Positions 36,919 through 47,018 are shown, counted from the stretch's first letter. The stretch: 64,000 bases of DNA from Alphaproteobacteria bacterium (GCA_016869535.1 VGDX01000005.1:90433-154432), one strand, 5' to 3'. Notes: generated by a model from the letters alone, not told the origin. Translations and numbers: made by a program.

Positions 36919-38374
36919 CAGGGGTGTCTGATCTCTGCTCGGGGGAGACCGCGGCAACGGTCCCGTTGACGTGGGTTTCGTCCCCGATCGGTAGAGCGAG
37001 GACGACTCTGAGCCCGGGCGCGTGGTCCTCGAGCTTCAGGCTGCCACCATGCAGCCTCGCCACCGCCGCGACAAGGCTCAAACCGAGACCGCTGCCAGGC
37101 TCCGACCGGCTCGCTTCAAGCCGCACGAAGCGGTTGAGGACCCGCTCGCGCTCGGCCTCCGGCACGCCTGGCCCGCGGTCGGTCACGATGATTTCCGCCG
37201 TTCCGTTTCTGTCCCTGACGGTCACCTCGACTTCCGGCTTGGCGCCGTTGTCGCGCGCTGCATCGGCCGCACCGTATTTGATGGCGTTGTCGATGAGATT
37301 GGCGATTGCCTGACCCAATAATTGCCGGTCGGCGCGGATGAAGAGAGGCGGCGCAACATCGGATTTCAGGTCAATCCCGCGCTCCTCGGCCACCGGCTCG
37401 TAAAGATCGGCCACGTCGCGCACCAGCTCGGACACATCGAGCTGTTCGCGGTTCTCACCGGCGGCGCCGGCTTCGACCCGGGCAATGGACAGCAGCGCAT
37501 TGAACGTCTTGATCAGCCCGTCGGCCTCCTCGATGGTGCGCTCGAGCGCCTCGCGATAGGCGGGCTGACTTGGAGGCTCGCGCAGCGCCTCCTCGACGCG
37601 ATTGCGCAGCCGGTTCAGCGGCGTTTTTAGATCATGCGCGATATTGTCCGAAACCTCGCGCAAGCCCGCCATCAGCTGCTCGATACGCGCCAGCATGAGG
37701 TTCAGGCTTTCCGACAACCGGTCGAGCTCGTCGCCCGAGCCACTGACCGGCAAGCGTCCGGTCAAGTCGCCGGCCATGATGGTGCGCGTCGCGTCGGAAA
37801 CGGCGTCGATCCTGGCAAGCAGCCTGCGGCTTACCCAGAAGCCGCCGCCAAGGCCGACCAGCGCCAACAGCGCGAGTGACCAGAACATGGCGCGGCGGAT
37901 GGTGCGCGCAAAGTCGCGGCGGTCCTCGATATCGCGGCCGACGATCAGGCGATGCCCGGCAGGCAGGCGAAACACATTGGCGAAGGCAAGCCGCCGCTCG
38001 GTGCCGCCTGGCGCAGGACGGCGATAGGCGAACTCGACCGGTCCCAAACTATTCCACAGGTCGGGCGACACCGCGGTGAGATTGCCGGCCAGACTATTGC
38101 CGTCCTTGTCCGCCACGAGATAGAGGCTGCTGCCCGGCGTTTGGCTGCGGGCGGCGACGGTGCGGACCAGCTGATCGAGACCGCCGGCCTTGTATTGCTC
38201 GGCGAGCCCGGTCAGCTCGGCGTCGATCGTCTGATTGAGCTGCTGCGACAGCAGGACGGTCGTGTTCCAGTAGATATAGAAGATGACAAGGATCGCGGCC
38301 GCGCTGAACAGCGCAAGATAGGTCAGCGAAAGGCGAAACGTGGTCGTCCGGAAGAGCTTAGTGAGCGCTGTCAC
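36893..38374 (-). CDS. HAMP-domain sensor histidine kinase (partner of adjacent OmpR-type regulator)
   Basis: GTG 38374 overlaps the last 17 bases of the regulator gene and gives a 493-residue kinase: TM1 (LTYLALFSAAAILVIFYIYW), a periplasmic sensor region (~40-165), TM2 (FWSLALLALVGLGGGFWV), HAMP (ISRRLL..DATRTIMAGDLTGR-like), H-box NIAHDLKTPLNRLRN, and HATPase boxes NLIDNAIKYG, DRGPGVP and GSGLGLSLV. In rhizobia this kinase/regulator pair sits between degP and glnE as it does here. Envelope stress is a plausible signal because degP heads the unit. Confidence 0.9.
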   Translation of the reverse strand: MTALTKLFRTTTFRLSLTYLALFSAAAILVIFYIYWNTTVLLSQQLNQTIDAELTGLAEQYKAGGLDQLVRTVAARSQTPGSSLYLVADKDGNSLAGNLTAVSPDLWNSLGPVEFAYRRPAPGGTERRLAFANVFRLPAGHRLIVGRDIEDRRDFARTIRRAMFWSLALLALVGLGGGFWVSRRLLARIDAVSDATRTIMAGDLTGRLPVSGSGDELDRLSESLNLMLARIEQLMAGLREVSDNIAHDLKTPLNRLRNRVEEALREPPSQPAYREALERTIEEADGLIKTFNALLSIARVEAGAAGENREQLDVSELVRDVADLYEPVAEERGIDLKSDVAPPLFIRADRQLLGQAIANLIDNAIKYGAADAARDNGAKPEVEVTVRDRNGTAEIIVTDRGPGVPEAERERVLNRFVRLEASRSEPGSGLGLSLVAAVARLHGGSLKLEDHAPGLRVVLALPIGDETHVNGTVAAVSPEQRSDTPDGVLRAHR

Positions 38375-39038
38375 GGATGGTGTAGCCGGCGCCGCGGACC
38401 GTATGCAGGAGGGGAATGCCGAAGTTCTTGTCGATCTTGGAACGAAGTCGCGAGATATGTACGTCGATGACATTGGTTTGCGGGTCGAAATGATAGTCCC
38501 ATACGTTCTCCAGCAGCATGGTGCGCGTCACCACCTGACCCGCATGCTTCATCAGATATTCCAGCAGGCGAAACTCACGGGGCTGCAACATAATGGCTTC
38601 TCCCCCCCGCGTCACCTTATGCGATAGGCGATCGAGCACGAGGTCACCGACGATGAACCGCGTGCTGCCTTCCTCGGGAGAAGGCCGCCTGGCCAAGGCC
38701 TCGATACGAGCCAGCAACTCGCTGAAGGCGTAGGGCTTGGTGAGATAGTCGTCGCCGCCGGCGCGCAGGCCCTTGACGCGGTCGTCGACCTCGCCGAGTG
38801 CGGAGAGGATCAGCGCCGGGGTCTTGATGTCATCCTTGCGCAAGGACTGGATGACAGTAAGCCCGTCGCATTTGGGCAGCATGCGGTCGACGATGAGCAC
38901 GTCGTAGGCGTTGGCCTTGGCCAGATCGAGGCCGGCCTGGCCGTCGCCGGCATATTCGGCGACATGGCCGGCTTCCTTGAGGGCCCGCTTGAGAAAGCTT
39001 GCGGTTTCCTGGTCGTCCTCGATCACCAGCACGCGCAT
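38358..39038 (-). CDS. OmpR/PhoB family response regulator
   Basis: The start is taken at ATG 39038 (MRVLVIEDDQETASFLKRAL), which gives the normal receiver N-terminus. Phospho-acceptor Asp lies in VLIVDRMLPKCDG, with the switch Lys in LTKPYAFSE. The C-terminal winged helix is complete (LQPREFRLLEYLMKHAGQV, NVIDVHISRLRSKID, HTVRGAGYTI). It is 226 residues long. It lies 86 bases after degP and overlaps the kinase gene, forming a degP-regulator-kinase-glnE series. Confidence 0.92.
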   Translation of the reverse strand: MRVLVIEDDQETASFLKRALKEAGHVAEYAGDGQAGLDLAKANAYDVLIVDRMLPKCDGLTVIQSLRKDDIKTPALILSALGEVDDRVKGLRAGGDDYLTKPYAFSELLARIEALARRPSPEEGSTRFIVGDLVLDRLSHKVTRGGEAIMLQPREFRLLEYLMKHAGQVVTRTMLLENVWDYHFDPQTNVIDVHISRLRSKIDKNFGIPLLHTVRGAGYTIRDSAH

Positions 39039-39124
39039 GGTTGGAAATTCTCCGGGAGACACGCTTTGCGAAAAGGGCGGGCGGCGCGGCGGGGGGACCG
39101 CGCCGCCCTCCGGCGTGAAGGTTG

Positions 39125-40714
39125 TTAGGCCTTCTTCAGGGAAAGCGCCACGAAGCGCGTCTGATCGCCGGACTTAACCTGCATCAGCACCTTGACCGTA
39201 TCCTTGTCGGTCTTGGCACTGTTCATCGCCTTCTTGATGCCTGCGGCGACGTCGCCGGGCGCCGACACGGTAATGCCGGCAACCTGCAGGATGATATCGC
39301 CGGGCTTCAGGCCTTTCTCGGCCGCATCGCTATCCGGCTGGACCTCGGTGATCACCACGCCTTCGTCGCCGGCACCCGGGAACTTCGCCGCCGGGGCGAG
39401 AGACAGGCCGAGATCCTTCATCTGCTCGCCCGTATCGGCCGGCTTGTCCTCCTCGAGAGCGGCAAGCTTCTTGCTGTTCGGAAACGCGCCGAGTTTCATC
39501 TCGACTTCACGCGTGTCGCCGTAGCGCATGATCGAAAGCTTGACCGGCGTGTTGGGCTGCAGCTCGGCGATCTTGCGGGCAAGGTCGCGCGAATCCTCGA
39601 TCTTGTCGCCGTTCACCTCGACGATCACGTCGCCGGCCTTGATGTCTTCCTTGGCCGCCGGGCCTTCCTCGGTCACCTTGGTGATCATCGCGCCCTTGGC
39701 TTCCTGCAGACCGATCGAGTCGGCGATGTCGTCGCTCACATTCTGGATGACCACGCCGAGCCAGCCACGGTCGACGCTGCCATGGGTCTTGAGCTTGTTG
39801 ACCACGTCCTGAACGAGCGACGACGGTACGGCGAAGGCGATGCCGACATTGCCGCCCGAGGGCGAGAAAATGGCGGTGTTCATGCCGATCACCCGGCCGT
39901 CGAGATCGAAGCTCGGGCCGCCGGAATTGCCGCGGTTCACCGCCGCATCGATCTGGAGATAATCGTACGGACCTGAGCCGATGTCGCGGTTATGCGCCGA
40001 GATGATGCCGGCCGTCACTGTGCCGCCAAGGCCGAACGGATTGCCGACGGCAAGCACCCAGTCGCCGACGCGGGGCGTCTTGGCGGAGAACTCGACATAG
40101 GGGAATTCCTTGCCGTTCGGCTTGACCTTGAGCAGCGCTATGTCGGTGCGCGGATCGGAGCCGACCATGGTGGCGGAAAACTTCTCGTTATCGCCAAGCG
40201 TCACGGTAATGTCCTCGGCATCCTCGACCACATGGTTGTTGGTGACGAGAAAGCCGTCCGGCGAGATGAAGAAGCCCGACCCTTGCGCCAGGCTTGGCGT
40301 GGGCCTGGACGGACCCTGTTGCGGCATGCCCTTGCGGAACTGCTTGAAGAACTCGTAGAGCGGGTTGTCGGGCGACAACTCCGGCATGCCCGGCATTTGC
40401 GGCATGCCCGGGATCTGCGGCATGTCATTCTCGGCCACCTTGACGTCGCCCTTGACGTTGATGCTGACCACGGCGGGGCTCACCTTCTCCACCAGATCGG
40501 CGAAGCTCAAAGGCGCGCGGCCATAGGGCGTCTCGATGGTCGGCACAGTACCGACGGCGGGGGTGGTCTGGGCGACAGCTAAGGGGAAGCTGTTACCGAG
40601 CAGAAGCCCCAAACCGCCGGTGGCGATCAGGGCGGCAGCGGCGAGGAGCACGGACTTGCGGGCGACTTTCCGCGTGGCGCTCTCATTCGCGGCAGGGCTC
40701 TGGTGTAGCGTCAT
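39125..40714 (-). CDS. degP: Do/DegP family periplasmic serine protease
   Basis: The 529-residue protein has a signal/anchor (SVLLAAAALIATGGLGLLLG), a Met/Pro-rich insertion (MPQIPGMPQMPGMPELSPD) in the LA-loop region, and the trypsin-like triad: TNNHVVEDAE (His), DPRTDIALLK (Asp), GNSGGPSFD (Ser). Two PDZ domains follow (RGWLGVVIQNVSDD; DEGVVITEVQPDSDA). It degrades or refolds misfolded envelope proteins. AGGAGAGAGG precedes ATG 40714. It follows the cytochrome maturation genes on the same strand with a 187-base gap. Confidence 0.94.
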   Translation of the reverse strand: MTLHQSPAANESATRKVARKSVLLAAAALIATGGLGLLLGNSFPLAVAQTTPAVGTVPTIETPYGRAPLSFADLVEKVSPAVVSINVKGDVKVAENDMPQIPGMPQMPGMPELSPDNPLYEFFKQFRKGMPQQGPSRPTPSLAQGSGFFISPDGFLVTNNHVVEDAEDITVTLGDNEKFSATMVGSDPRTDIALLKVKPNGKEFPYVEFSAKTPRVGDWVLAVGNPFGLGGTVTAGIISAHNRDIGSGPYDYLQIDAAVNRGNSGGPSFDLDGRVIGMNTAIFSPSGGNVGIAFAVPSSLVQDVVNKLKTHGSVDRGWLGVVIQNVSDDIADSIGLQEAKGAMITKVTEEGPAAKEDIKAGDVIVEVNGDKIEDSRDLARKIAELQPNTPVKLSIMRYGDTREVEMKLGAFPNSKKLAALEEDKPADTGEQMKDLGLSLAPAAKFPGAGDEGVVITEVQPDSDAAEKGLKPGDIILQVAGITVSAPGDVAAGIKKAMNSAKTDKDTVKVLMQVKSGDQTRFVALSLKKA

Positions 40715-40880
40715 CGTTACCTCTCTCCTGATCTAATGAAACCCTCGATGTGCCTGGCGTCGCGTGGGAGCGAGGCATCTGGGGTCAACATATAGGCGCT
40801 GGCGAATTACGCCCTCGTTTCGGCGGTATTAAATTTCCGTAAGGTTTTCCTCGGAAATCCGCCGTCGCCTGCCATTTTAT

Positions 40881-40910
40881 CAGAACTGACGCATTTTGGC
40901 GTCAATTCTG
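40881..40910 (-). terminator. Hairpin at the end of the ccm operon
   Basis: On the minus strand CAGAATTGACGC and GCGTCAGTTCTG pair with one G-T wobble around CAAAAT, starting within the last codons of ccmH. It is not followed by a full T-run, so it may be a partial terminator or a processing/stability hairpin between ccmH and degP. Confidence 0.5.
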
Positions 40911-41378
40911 ATCGAGGAGGCGCTTTAGATGCTGTTCCTCGTTGCGGCTGAGCGGTGCAGGACCTGCGGCTGCTCTCCGCCGCCGATAGTTAGTCACGAT
41001 CAGGCCGAGCGCCAAGAGCAGGACCACGGGCGTGGCGAACCACAAAATCCAAGTATGCGGGGCGATTTTCGGCTTGAGCAGGACAAACTCGCCATAGCGG
41101 TCGACGACGAAGGCGATGATTTCCTGGTCGCTGTCGCCGGCCTTCAAACGCTCTCGCACCAGTAACCGCAAATCCTTGGCAAGCGGCGCATCGGAATCGT
41201 CGATCGACTGATTCTGGCAGACGAGGCAGCGCAATCCCGCCGACAGCGCCCGCGCGCGCGCTTCGAGCGCCTGGTCTTGCAGCACTTCGTCCGGCTGCAC
41301 GGCCCGCCCCGTGTCGGCGGCGATAAAGCAAAGCGCCAGCGACAGGAGGGCGAGAGTGCGGGCCGCTCGCATGGTCAT
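40902..41378 (-). CDS. ccmH: Cytochrome c maturation protein CcmH/CycL
   Basis: The 158-residue protein has a signal peptide, the thioredoxin-like redox motif LRCLVCQNQSI (LRCxxCQ, near residue 50), and a C-terminal membrane helix (WILWFATPVVLLLALGLIV). It reduces apocytochrome CxxCH thiols and works with CcmF and CcmI in haem ligation at the outer face of the inner membrane. Its start overlaps the ccmF stop by four bases (ATGA). The C-terminal tail is short, as in the CycL form without a fused CcmI domain. Confidence 0.95.
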   Translation of the reverse strand: MTMRAARTLALLSLALCFIAADTGRAVQPDEVLQDQALEARARALSAGLRCLVCQNQSIDDSDAPLAKDLRLLVRERLKAGDSDQEIIAFVVDRYGEFVLLKPKIAPHTWILWFATPVVLLLALGLIVTNYRRRRAAAGPAPLSRNEEQHLKRLLDQN

Positions 41379-43360
41379 TCTCCGGCCGGCACGGGTGCGG
41401 CTTTGGTCTCCGCCCGTTTCGGCGCACCGACCCGCAAGCGCCGGTCGAACAGCGAGACGGCGCCCCCGATGAACATCACCACGGCGCCAAACCAGATCAG
41501 CCAGACCAGGGGATGGAAATAGACGCGGATGGTATAGGCGCCGTCCTTCAGGGCATCGCCGAGCACGACATAAAGATCGCCGCGCCAGCTCGTGTAGATG
41601 CCGGCTTCCGTGGTGCTGCTCTGTTCGGCCATGAACTCCCGCTTCGACGGCGTGAGCTCGATGACTTCCCTGCCGTTCCGCGTCACATTGAACAGCGCCA
41701 CGCGCTCGCTGTAGTTCGGACCCTGGCGCGGCGCGACGCCGTTAAACGCGAGGTGATAGCCGGCGATATCGGTCGTATCGCCGGGCTTGAGCGCCAGGAT
41801 CTTCTCAGACCCCCAGGCGGTGGTGGCGACGATACCGATCACCGTCAACCCAAGGCCGGCATGCGCCAGCGCCGAGCCAAAGGCCGCGCGCGGCAGGTTA
41901 CGCAGCCGCCGCCAGATTTCGCCGCCCGATGCCTCGAACAGTTTGACGCGATAAGAGATTTCGGTCGCGGCGCCCATGATCAGCCAGAAGCCGAAGCCGA
42001 TGCCGAATGGCGCAAGCCAGGGTCCCCGTTGATTGATGGCGAGCATGATCACCGTAACGCCGAGCGCGATCCCCGCCGCCGCCATGAGCCGTTGCGCCGC
42101 GCCGGGAAGATCGCCGCGCTTCCACGCAAGCAACGGCCCGAACGGCACGGCGATGAGTAGCGGTATCATCAGCGGCACGAAGGTGAGATTGAAGAAGGGC
42201 GGGCCGACGGAAATCTTTTCGCCGGTCAGCGCCTCGAGCGCCAGCGGATAGAGCGTGCCGACGAACACGGCGGCGCAAGCCGTGGTGAGCAGGAGATTGT
42301 TGAGGACAAGCGCGCCTTCGCGGCTGATCGGCGCGAACAGCCCGCCTTGCGACAGCAGTGGCGCACGCCAGGCGAAGAGCGCGAGCGCACCGCCGACGAA
42401 CAGGCCCATGATGGCGAGGATGAACACGCCGCGCGCGGGGTCCACGGCGAAGGCATGCACCGAAGTGAGCACGCCGGAGCGCACTAGGAAGGTGCCCATC
42501 AGGCTTAGTGAGAAGGTGATGATGGCGAGCAGTATGGTCCATACTTTCAGCGCGTCGCGCTTCTCCATGACCAGCGCCGAATGGAGCAGCGCGGTCCCCG
42601 CGAGCCATGGCATGAAAGAGGCGTTCTCGACCGGGTCCCAGAACCAGAACCCGCCCCAGCCGAGCTCGTAATAGGCCCACCACGAACCCATGGCGATGCC
42701 GATGGTGAGACACATCCAGGCGGCGAGAGTCCACGGCCTGACCCAGCGCGCCCAAGCGGCGTCGATGCGACCGTCGATCAGCGCGGCGACCGCGAAAGAG
42801 AACGCCATGGAGAATCCGACATAGCCCGCATAGAGGAAGGGCGGGTGGAAGGCGAGAGCGGGGTCTTGCAGCACCGGGTTCAGGCCCATGCCGTCGAAGG
42901 GCGCGGGATCGATGCGCGCGAAGGGATTTGACGTCGCGATGATGAAGAGGAGAAACGCCGCGGCGAGCGCGCCCTGCACCGCGAGCACATTGGCCTGAAG
43001 CTGCTTCGGCAGATTTGATCCGTAAACCGCGACCGCCGCCCCGAACAGAGCGAGGATCAGCACCCAGAGAACCATGGAGCCTTCATGGTTCCCCCACACG
43101 CCCGAGAATTTGTAGAGCAGCGGCTTGGCCGAATGCGAGTTCTGCCACACATTCAGCACCGAGAAGTCGGAGGTGACAAACGCCGTGGTCAGCGCGATGA
43201 AGGCGATGCCGACCAGCAAGAACTGGAGTTGCGAGGCAGGAAGCGCCACCGCGGCAAGTTGCGGATCGCGGGCGCGCATGCCGATGAGCGGCAGGACCGC
43301 CTGGACGATGGCGACGCCCAGCGCGAGGATCAGCGCATAATGTCCGATCTCAGCGATCAT
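41375..43360 (-). CDS. ccmF: Haem lyase CcmF/CycK
   Basis: The 661-residue polytopic protein contains the Trp-rich haem-handling motif between membrane helices (GSWWAYYELGWGGFWFWDPVENASFMPW, key part WGGFWFWDPVEN) and flanking His residues such as FSGVWGNHEGSMVLW. About 14 helices are visible. It attaches haem b to apocytochrome c with CcmH and CcmI. Five bases separate it from ccmE. Confidence 0.96.
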   Translation of the reverse strand: MIAEIGHYALILALGVAIVQAVLPLIGMRARDPQLAAVALPASQLQFLLVGIAFIALTTAFVTSDFSVLNVWQNSHSAKPLLYKFSGVWGNHEGSMVLWVLILALFGAAVAVYGSNLPKQLQANVLAVQGALAAAFLLFIIATSNPFARIDPAPFDGMGLNPVLQDPALAFHPPFLYAGYVGFSMAFSFAVAALIDGRIDAAWARWVRPWTLAAWMCLTIGIAMGSWWAYYELGWGGFWFWDPVENASFMPWLAGTALLHSALVMEKRDALKVWTILLAIITFSLSLMGTFLVRSGVLTSVHAFAVDPARGVFILAIMGLFVGGALALFAWRAPLLSQGGLFAPISREGALVLNNLLLTTACAAVFVGTLYPLALEALTGEKISVGPPFFNLTFVPLMIPLLIAVPFGPLLAWKRGDLPGAAQRLMAAAGIALGVTVIMLAINQRGPWLAPFGIGFGFWLIMGAATEISYRVKLFEASGGEIWRRLRNLPRAAFGSALAHAGLGLTVIGIVATTAWGSEKILALKPGDTTDIAGYHLAFNGVAPRQGPNYSERVALFNVTRNGREVIELTPSKREFMAEQSSTTEAGIYTSWRGDLYVVLGDALKDGAYTIRVYFHPLVWLIWFGAVVMFIGGAVSLFDRRLRVGAPKRAETKAAPVPAGE

Positions 43361-43365
43361 TCCGG

Positions 43366-43812
43366 CTAGTTCACCTCAGCATCGTCGCGCCACACGCCCT
43401 GCTCCTTCAGCTTCTTGGCCACCTCCGGCGGCATGTAATTCTCGTCGTGCTTGGCCAGCACGTTATCGGCATGGAAAGTGCCGTTCGGCTCGAGCGAGCC
43501 TTCGGCCACGACGCCTTGTCCTTCGCGGAAGAGATCGGGCAGCACGCCGGTATAGGTCACCGGCAAGGTCTTGGCCTGGTCGGTAATGGCGAAGCGTATC
43601 GTGGTCCCCTCCCCGCGCACCACGCTGCCCATCTCCACCAAGCCGCCAAGCCTGAAGCGCTGGCCGGGTTCGATCTGCATCTCCGCCACCTCGCTCGGAC
43701 TATAGAAGAAGACGATCGAATCCCGCATGGCGAACAGCACAAGCCCGACGGCGATGGCGAGAACGGCAAGACAAGTGCCGATCAGGATTCCTCTGCGCTG
43801 CTTCCTTGTCAT
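43366..43812 (-). CDS. ccmE: Periplasmic haem chaperone CcmE/CycJ
   Basis: The 148-residue protein starts [17 protein letters not shown] with one membrane anchor, followed by an OB-fold domain ([32 protein letters not shown]). The haem-binding motif is [12 protein letters not shown], where the His (near residue 123) binds haem covalently and the Tyr follows in the HDENY signature. It hands haem to CcmF. Its start overlaps the ccmI stop by four bases. A longer in-frame extension through ccmI is a shadow. Confidence 0.96.
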   Translation of the reverse strand: MTRKQRRGILIGTCLAVLAIAVGLVLFAMRDSIVFFYSPSEVAEMQIEPGQRFRLGGLVEMGSVVRGEGTTIRFAITDQAKTLPVTYTGVLPDLFREGQGVVAEGSLEPNGTFHADNVLAKHDENYMPPEVAKKLKEQGVWRDDAEVN

Positions 43813-44936
43813 GATTTCAGTCCAAGCTCTGCCGCGAGTGCGTCGAGCTGCTCGATGGCTTGCGTGTTGCCGCTGAACTGGCTCTTGGCGCGGGCAAGCG
43901 CCGCTTGCGCCTCGTCCTTGCGGTCGAGCACAGTATAGGCCCTGACCAGTTTCAACCAACCCGACAGATCGTCGCCTTGTTGCGCGAGACGTGCCGCGAG
44001 ACCTTGCACCATGCGCTCGACCATCGCCTGACGTTCGGCGGGACTCATGTTCTCCGCCGCGGCGATGTCGCTTTGACTTGGACCGGGATCGACACGCGGT
44101 CCGCCGGCAAGACGCGCCTCGGCTTGTTCGATGCGTTGGTCGACCATCGCGCGCCACTGGTCATTGTCCTGCTTCTCCCGCAACGCGCGCCAGTCCTCGA
44201 CGGCAGCGGCAAAATTTCCGTCTTGCTCCTTGGCGATGGTGAGGAGAATGCGCGGCTCGAGCAGCGACGCGTCGAGCGCAAGCGCTTGTTCGAGCGCCTG
44301 GCGCGCCACCTCCGTCACCACGCCGTCATTCTTCAGCACGAGCGCCTGGCCCTGGCCCGAAAGACGCTTCGCTGACGGCCCGAGCAGGCGGATCGCCTGC
44401 GCATAGGCTTGCGCGGCGTCGCCATAGCGGCGCCAGCCCATATAGACCGGCGCGATCACCTCCCAGCCTTCGCCCTCCTCCGGATGCTCGCGCAAGCGCG
44501 CTTCAACGCGTGCGACGAGTGCGGCGAGATTCTGTTCGTTGACGGGATCCTGGAGGCGCGCGGCAAGCGGCTGGTCGGGGAGGCGCGGCGATCCGTAGGT
44601 GAGATAGAGTCCGAGCACCGCGACCGGCAGCATGACGGCCACGGCGATGATCGCCGCTTTGGCGGGAAAGCTGCTTTTGTTGTCGTCCGGGGCGATGTCC
44701 TTGCCGTAATCGGCGGCGAGCAGACGCCGCGCGATCTCGAGCCGCGCCGCTTCCGCCTCGGTCTCGCCGATCAGCCCACGCGCGCGGTCGCTGTCGACCT
44801 CGGCGAGCTGGTCGCGATAGACGGCGGCATCGAAAGCCTCGCGCGCCGGATCGTCGGCGCGGCGCCCAATCAGCGGACGCAGCAGCCCGTACAGCACGAT
44901 CGCCGTAAGCAGTGCGAGGATGACCCAGAGGAACAA
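43809..44936 (-). CDS. ccmI: Cytochrome c maturation protein CcmI/CycH
   Basis: The 375-residue protein begins with two membrane helices ([37 protein letters not shown]) around the cytoplasmic loop with the [17 protein letters not shown] leucine-zipper-like region, then a periplasmic TPR domain ([48 protein letters not shown]). It binds apocytochrome C-termini and presents them to CcmF/H. It is the first gene of the cycHJKL operon. Confidence 0.92.
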   Translation of the reverse strand: MFLWVILALLTAIVLYGLLRPLIGRRADDPAREAFDAAVYRDQLAEVDSDRARGLIGETEAEAARLEIARRLLAADYGKDIAPDDNKSSFPAKAAIIAVAVMLPVAVLGLYLTYGSPRLPDQPLAARLQDPVNEQNLAALVARVEARLREHPEEGEGWEVIAPVYMGWRRYGDAAQAYAQAIRLLGPSAKRLSGQGQALVLKNDGVVTEVARQALEQALALDASLLEPRILLTIAKEQDGNFAAAVEDWRALREKQDNDQWRAMVDQRIEQAEARLAGGPRVDPGPSQSDIAAAENMSPAERQAMVERMVQGLAARLAQQGDDLSGWLKLVRAYTVLDRKDEAQAALARAKSQFSGNTQAIEQLDALAAELGLKS

Positions 44937-45045
44937 GACGTGCGCTAGCCTCCATTCATGCGAAGGCTAGCCATAGGGAATGGCGGATTGAGGGGCAAGC
45001 GCGCGAAGATGATTCGCCGCAAGAAAGAAGCCGGTTTCTGGCGGT

Positions 45046-45510
45046 TTAGCTGATGGTCGCCCAGCTGCCGTCGGGATTGCGGCAGGCGGTGCCGCGCACG
45101 GTCTGAGGCTGTCCGCTGATATAGATTGTGTGCGTATAGGGCCGGCAATGGGTGTTGCCTTGCTGGTAGGGCTTGCCCGGCACGATCTGCCCGCGATGCT
45201 GCGAGTTGGGATTATCCCAGGGCACGGGGGTACCGGAATGCCCATATTCCAGCGCCTGATACTCGGCCGCGGCTGCCAGCTCGCGGTCGCGTTGGTCCAG
45301 GTTCCTGCCGATCTCATTACCAATGATGCCGCCGGCCACGGCGCCGATGGCCATGCCGGGAATGCGGTTGTCCCTGCCGCCGATCGCGGCACCCGCGGCG
45401 CCGCCGGCAACCGCGCCGACGATCGTGCCGGTGCCCTGCTTGTTGCCGGGACCGCAAGCGGTGAACAATGCCGGGAGCATGGCGATGGCGATGATGGGTG
45501 CAAGTCTCAT
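45046..45510 (-). CDS. 17-kDa surface-antigen-like lipoprotein with glycine-zipper
   Basis: AGGTGACG precedes ATG 45510. The 154-residue product has a lipoprotein signal peptide (APIIAIAMLPALFTAC, lipobox FTAC) and a glycine-zipper domain (GTIVGAVAGGAAGAAIGG and MAIGAVAGGIIGNEIGR), then a polar domain ending with YRPYTHTIYISGQPQTVRGTACR-like features (key: HCRPYTHTIY, GTACRNPDGSW). This is the Rickettsia 17-kDa antigen/RT0821-type family of outer-membrane lipoproteins. It lies downstream of feuPQ on the same strand. Confidence 0.85.
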   Translation of the reverse strand: MRLAPIIAIAMLPALFTACGPGNKQGTGTIVGAVAGGAAGAAIGGRDNRIPGMAIGAVAGGIIGNEIGRNLDQRDRELAAAAEYQALEYGHSGTPVPWDNPNSQHRGQIVPGKPYQQGNTHCRPYTHTIYISGQPQTVRGTACRNPDGSWATIS

Positions 45511-45641
45511 AACGTCACCTTCCGCCCGAATCTGGGGGCGAGGAGTCCAACACCAGACTGAACTGAACAATACTCCCACCGGGTCCTTAAGAAATAACAA
45601 TTCTGGCCAAATTAGGTTTCGGCTCGGAAAACCGGGAAAAA

Positions 45642-47018
45642 TCAGGCGGCGGGTAGTTCGAGCCGCGCGCGCAACCCACCTTCGGGCGAAGGTTCGAGCG
45701 CGAAGCGACCCTTATATAGATGAGCAAGGTCGGCGACGATGGAGAGGCCTAGCCCCGAGCCCGGCTTGGTCTCGTCCAGTCTCTGCCCGCGCTTCACCGC
45801 CTTTTCCCGCTCTTCTTCCGTGAGTCCCGGCCCGTCATCATCGACAAGGACGGTGAATCGGGGGCGGCCGGCGACGTGCTCGGTCGAGACCCGCACGGAT
45901 CTCCTTGCCCATTTGCAGGCATTGTCGAGCAGGTTCCCCACCATCTCCTCCAGATCCTGCTTCTCCCCCTGGAACTTCAAGCCGGGGGTTGTCTCCACTT
46001 CGAGATCGATGCCGCGTTCGTCATAGATGCGATCGAGCGTCCGCTTCAGCGCCTGGAGCACGCCGTCGATTTCGGTCGTGTCGCCGATCAGGCTCGACCG
46101 TGCCGCCACGCGCGCCCGGTCGAGATGATGGGTGATCTGTGTGCGCATGATCTCCGCTTGCTCGACGACCTTGTCGGAGAGCGGCCCCTGATGCGCCTGC
46201 GCCTCGTTGCGGATGACGCTGAGCGGCGTCTTGAGCGCGTGGGCAAGATTGCCGACATGCATGCGCGCGCGTTCCACGATCTCACGGTTGGACTGGATGA
46301 GCGCGTTCAGCTCCTGTTGCAGCGGCCTGATCTCGTCCGGCAGTTCGCCTTCGAGCTTCTCGGCGTCGCCCGATCGGATGGCGGCAAGATCCCGCCTGAT
46401 GGCGCGCAACGGTGCGAGCCCATAGCGCACTTGAAAGAAGCTCGCCGTGACCAGGCCGAGCCCAAGCAGCGCCAGCGCCGCGATGAGCATGGTGGTAAAC
46501 CAGGCGATGTCGCGCTCGATCTCTTCCGCATCGCCCGCCACCGCGTAGGAATAAGGCGCCGATTGCGGTCCGCCGGGCCTGATCTCGCGCTCGACGATGC
46601 GCAGATTCTGGCCCTCGGGACCTGGCGCATAGTCGCGCCGCGTCAAACTTTGGTCGGGGGAAATGCCGCTCTGACTCGGGAGGGTGAGCTGCTGGTCGAG
46701 CAGGGAGTCGGAGGCGAAGGTGGGGCGCGTGGCGCCGTGGAGCGGCTTGATTTGCCAGTACCAGCTGGAGAACGGAATGGTGAAGATCGGCTCACCGAGG
46801 CCGGTGGGTTCCTTGGGAGCGACTGACTGCGAACCCGGTTCCGTCGCGGTGGAGGAGGCGACGAGACTCGTCAGATAGATGTTGAGGCGCGCGTCGAAAT
46901 TGCGCTCGACGGCCTGGCGGTAGAGCGAGGAAAGAATGATGGCGGCGGCGGGGATGACCACGAGGGTCCAGGCCGCGGCCGAGGCGAAGAGCCTGAAGGC
47001 GAGAGAGCTAGGCCTCAT
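45642..47018 (-). CDS. feuQ: Sensor histidine kinase FeuQ-like (PhoQ-type)
   Basis: The 458-residue kinase has TM1 (AAWTLVVIPAAAIILSSLY), a periplasmic domain (~35-165), TM2 (TMLIAALALLGLGLVTASF), HAMP, the H-box GNLAHALKTPLSVIRNEA, and HATPase boxes LLDNACKWA, DDGPGL and GSGLGLSIVADLA. The LAHALKTPL box is that of PhoQ-like kinases. In rhizobia FeuQ pairs with FeuP beside cycHJKL, exactly as here. Its start overlaps the feuP stop by 11 bases. FeuQ is known to control FeuP in cyclic-glucan export and osmoadaptation. Confidence 0.82.
   Translation of the reverse strand: MRPSSLAFRLFASAAAWTLVVIPAAAIILSSLYRQAVERNFDARLNIYLTSLVASSTATEPGSQSVAPKEPTGLGEPIFTIPFSSWYWQIKPLHGATRPTFASDSLLDQQLTLPSQSGISPDQSLTRRDYAPGPEGQNLRIVEREIRPGGPQSAPYSYAVAGDAEEIERDIAWFTTMLIAALALLGLGLVTASFFQVRYGLAPLRAIRRDLAAIRSGDAEKLEGELPDEIRPLQQELNALIQSNREIVERARMHVGNLAHALKTPLSVIRNEAQAHQGPLSDKVVEQAEIMRTQITHHLDRARVAARSSLIGDTTEIDGVLQALKRTLDRIYDERGIDLEVETTPGLKFQGEKQDLEEMVGNLLDNACKWARRSVRVSTEHVAGRPRFTVLVDDDGPGLTEEEREKAVKRGQRLDETKPGSGLGLSIVADLAHLYKGRFALEPSPEGGLRARLELPAA

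Noticed and set aside
40735..40880. Heat-shock or sigma-E promoter for degP
   Set aside because: No -35/-10 pair close enough to a known alphaproteobacterial heat-shock consensus could be picked with confidence.
43813..44157. N-terminal extension of ccmE
   Set aside because: The extra frame is antisense-free but lies inside ccmI in another frame; the ATG at 43812 gives the exact CcmE N-terminus.
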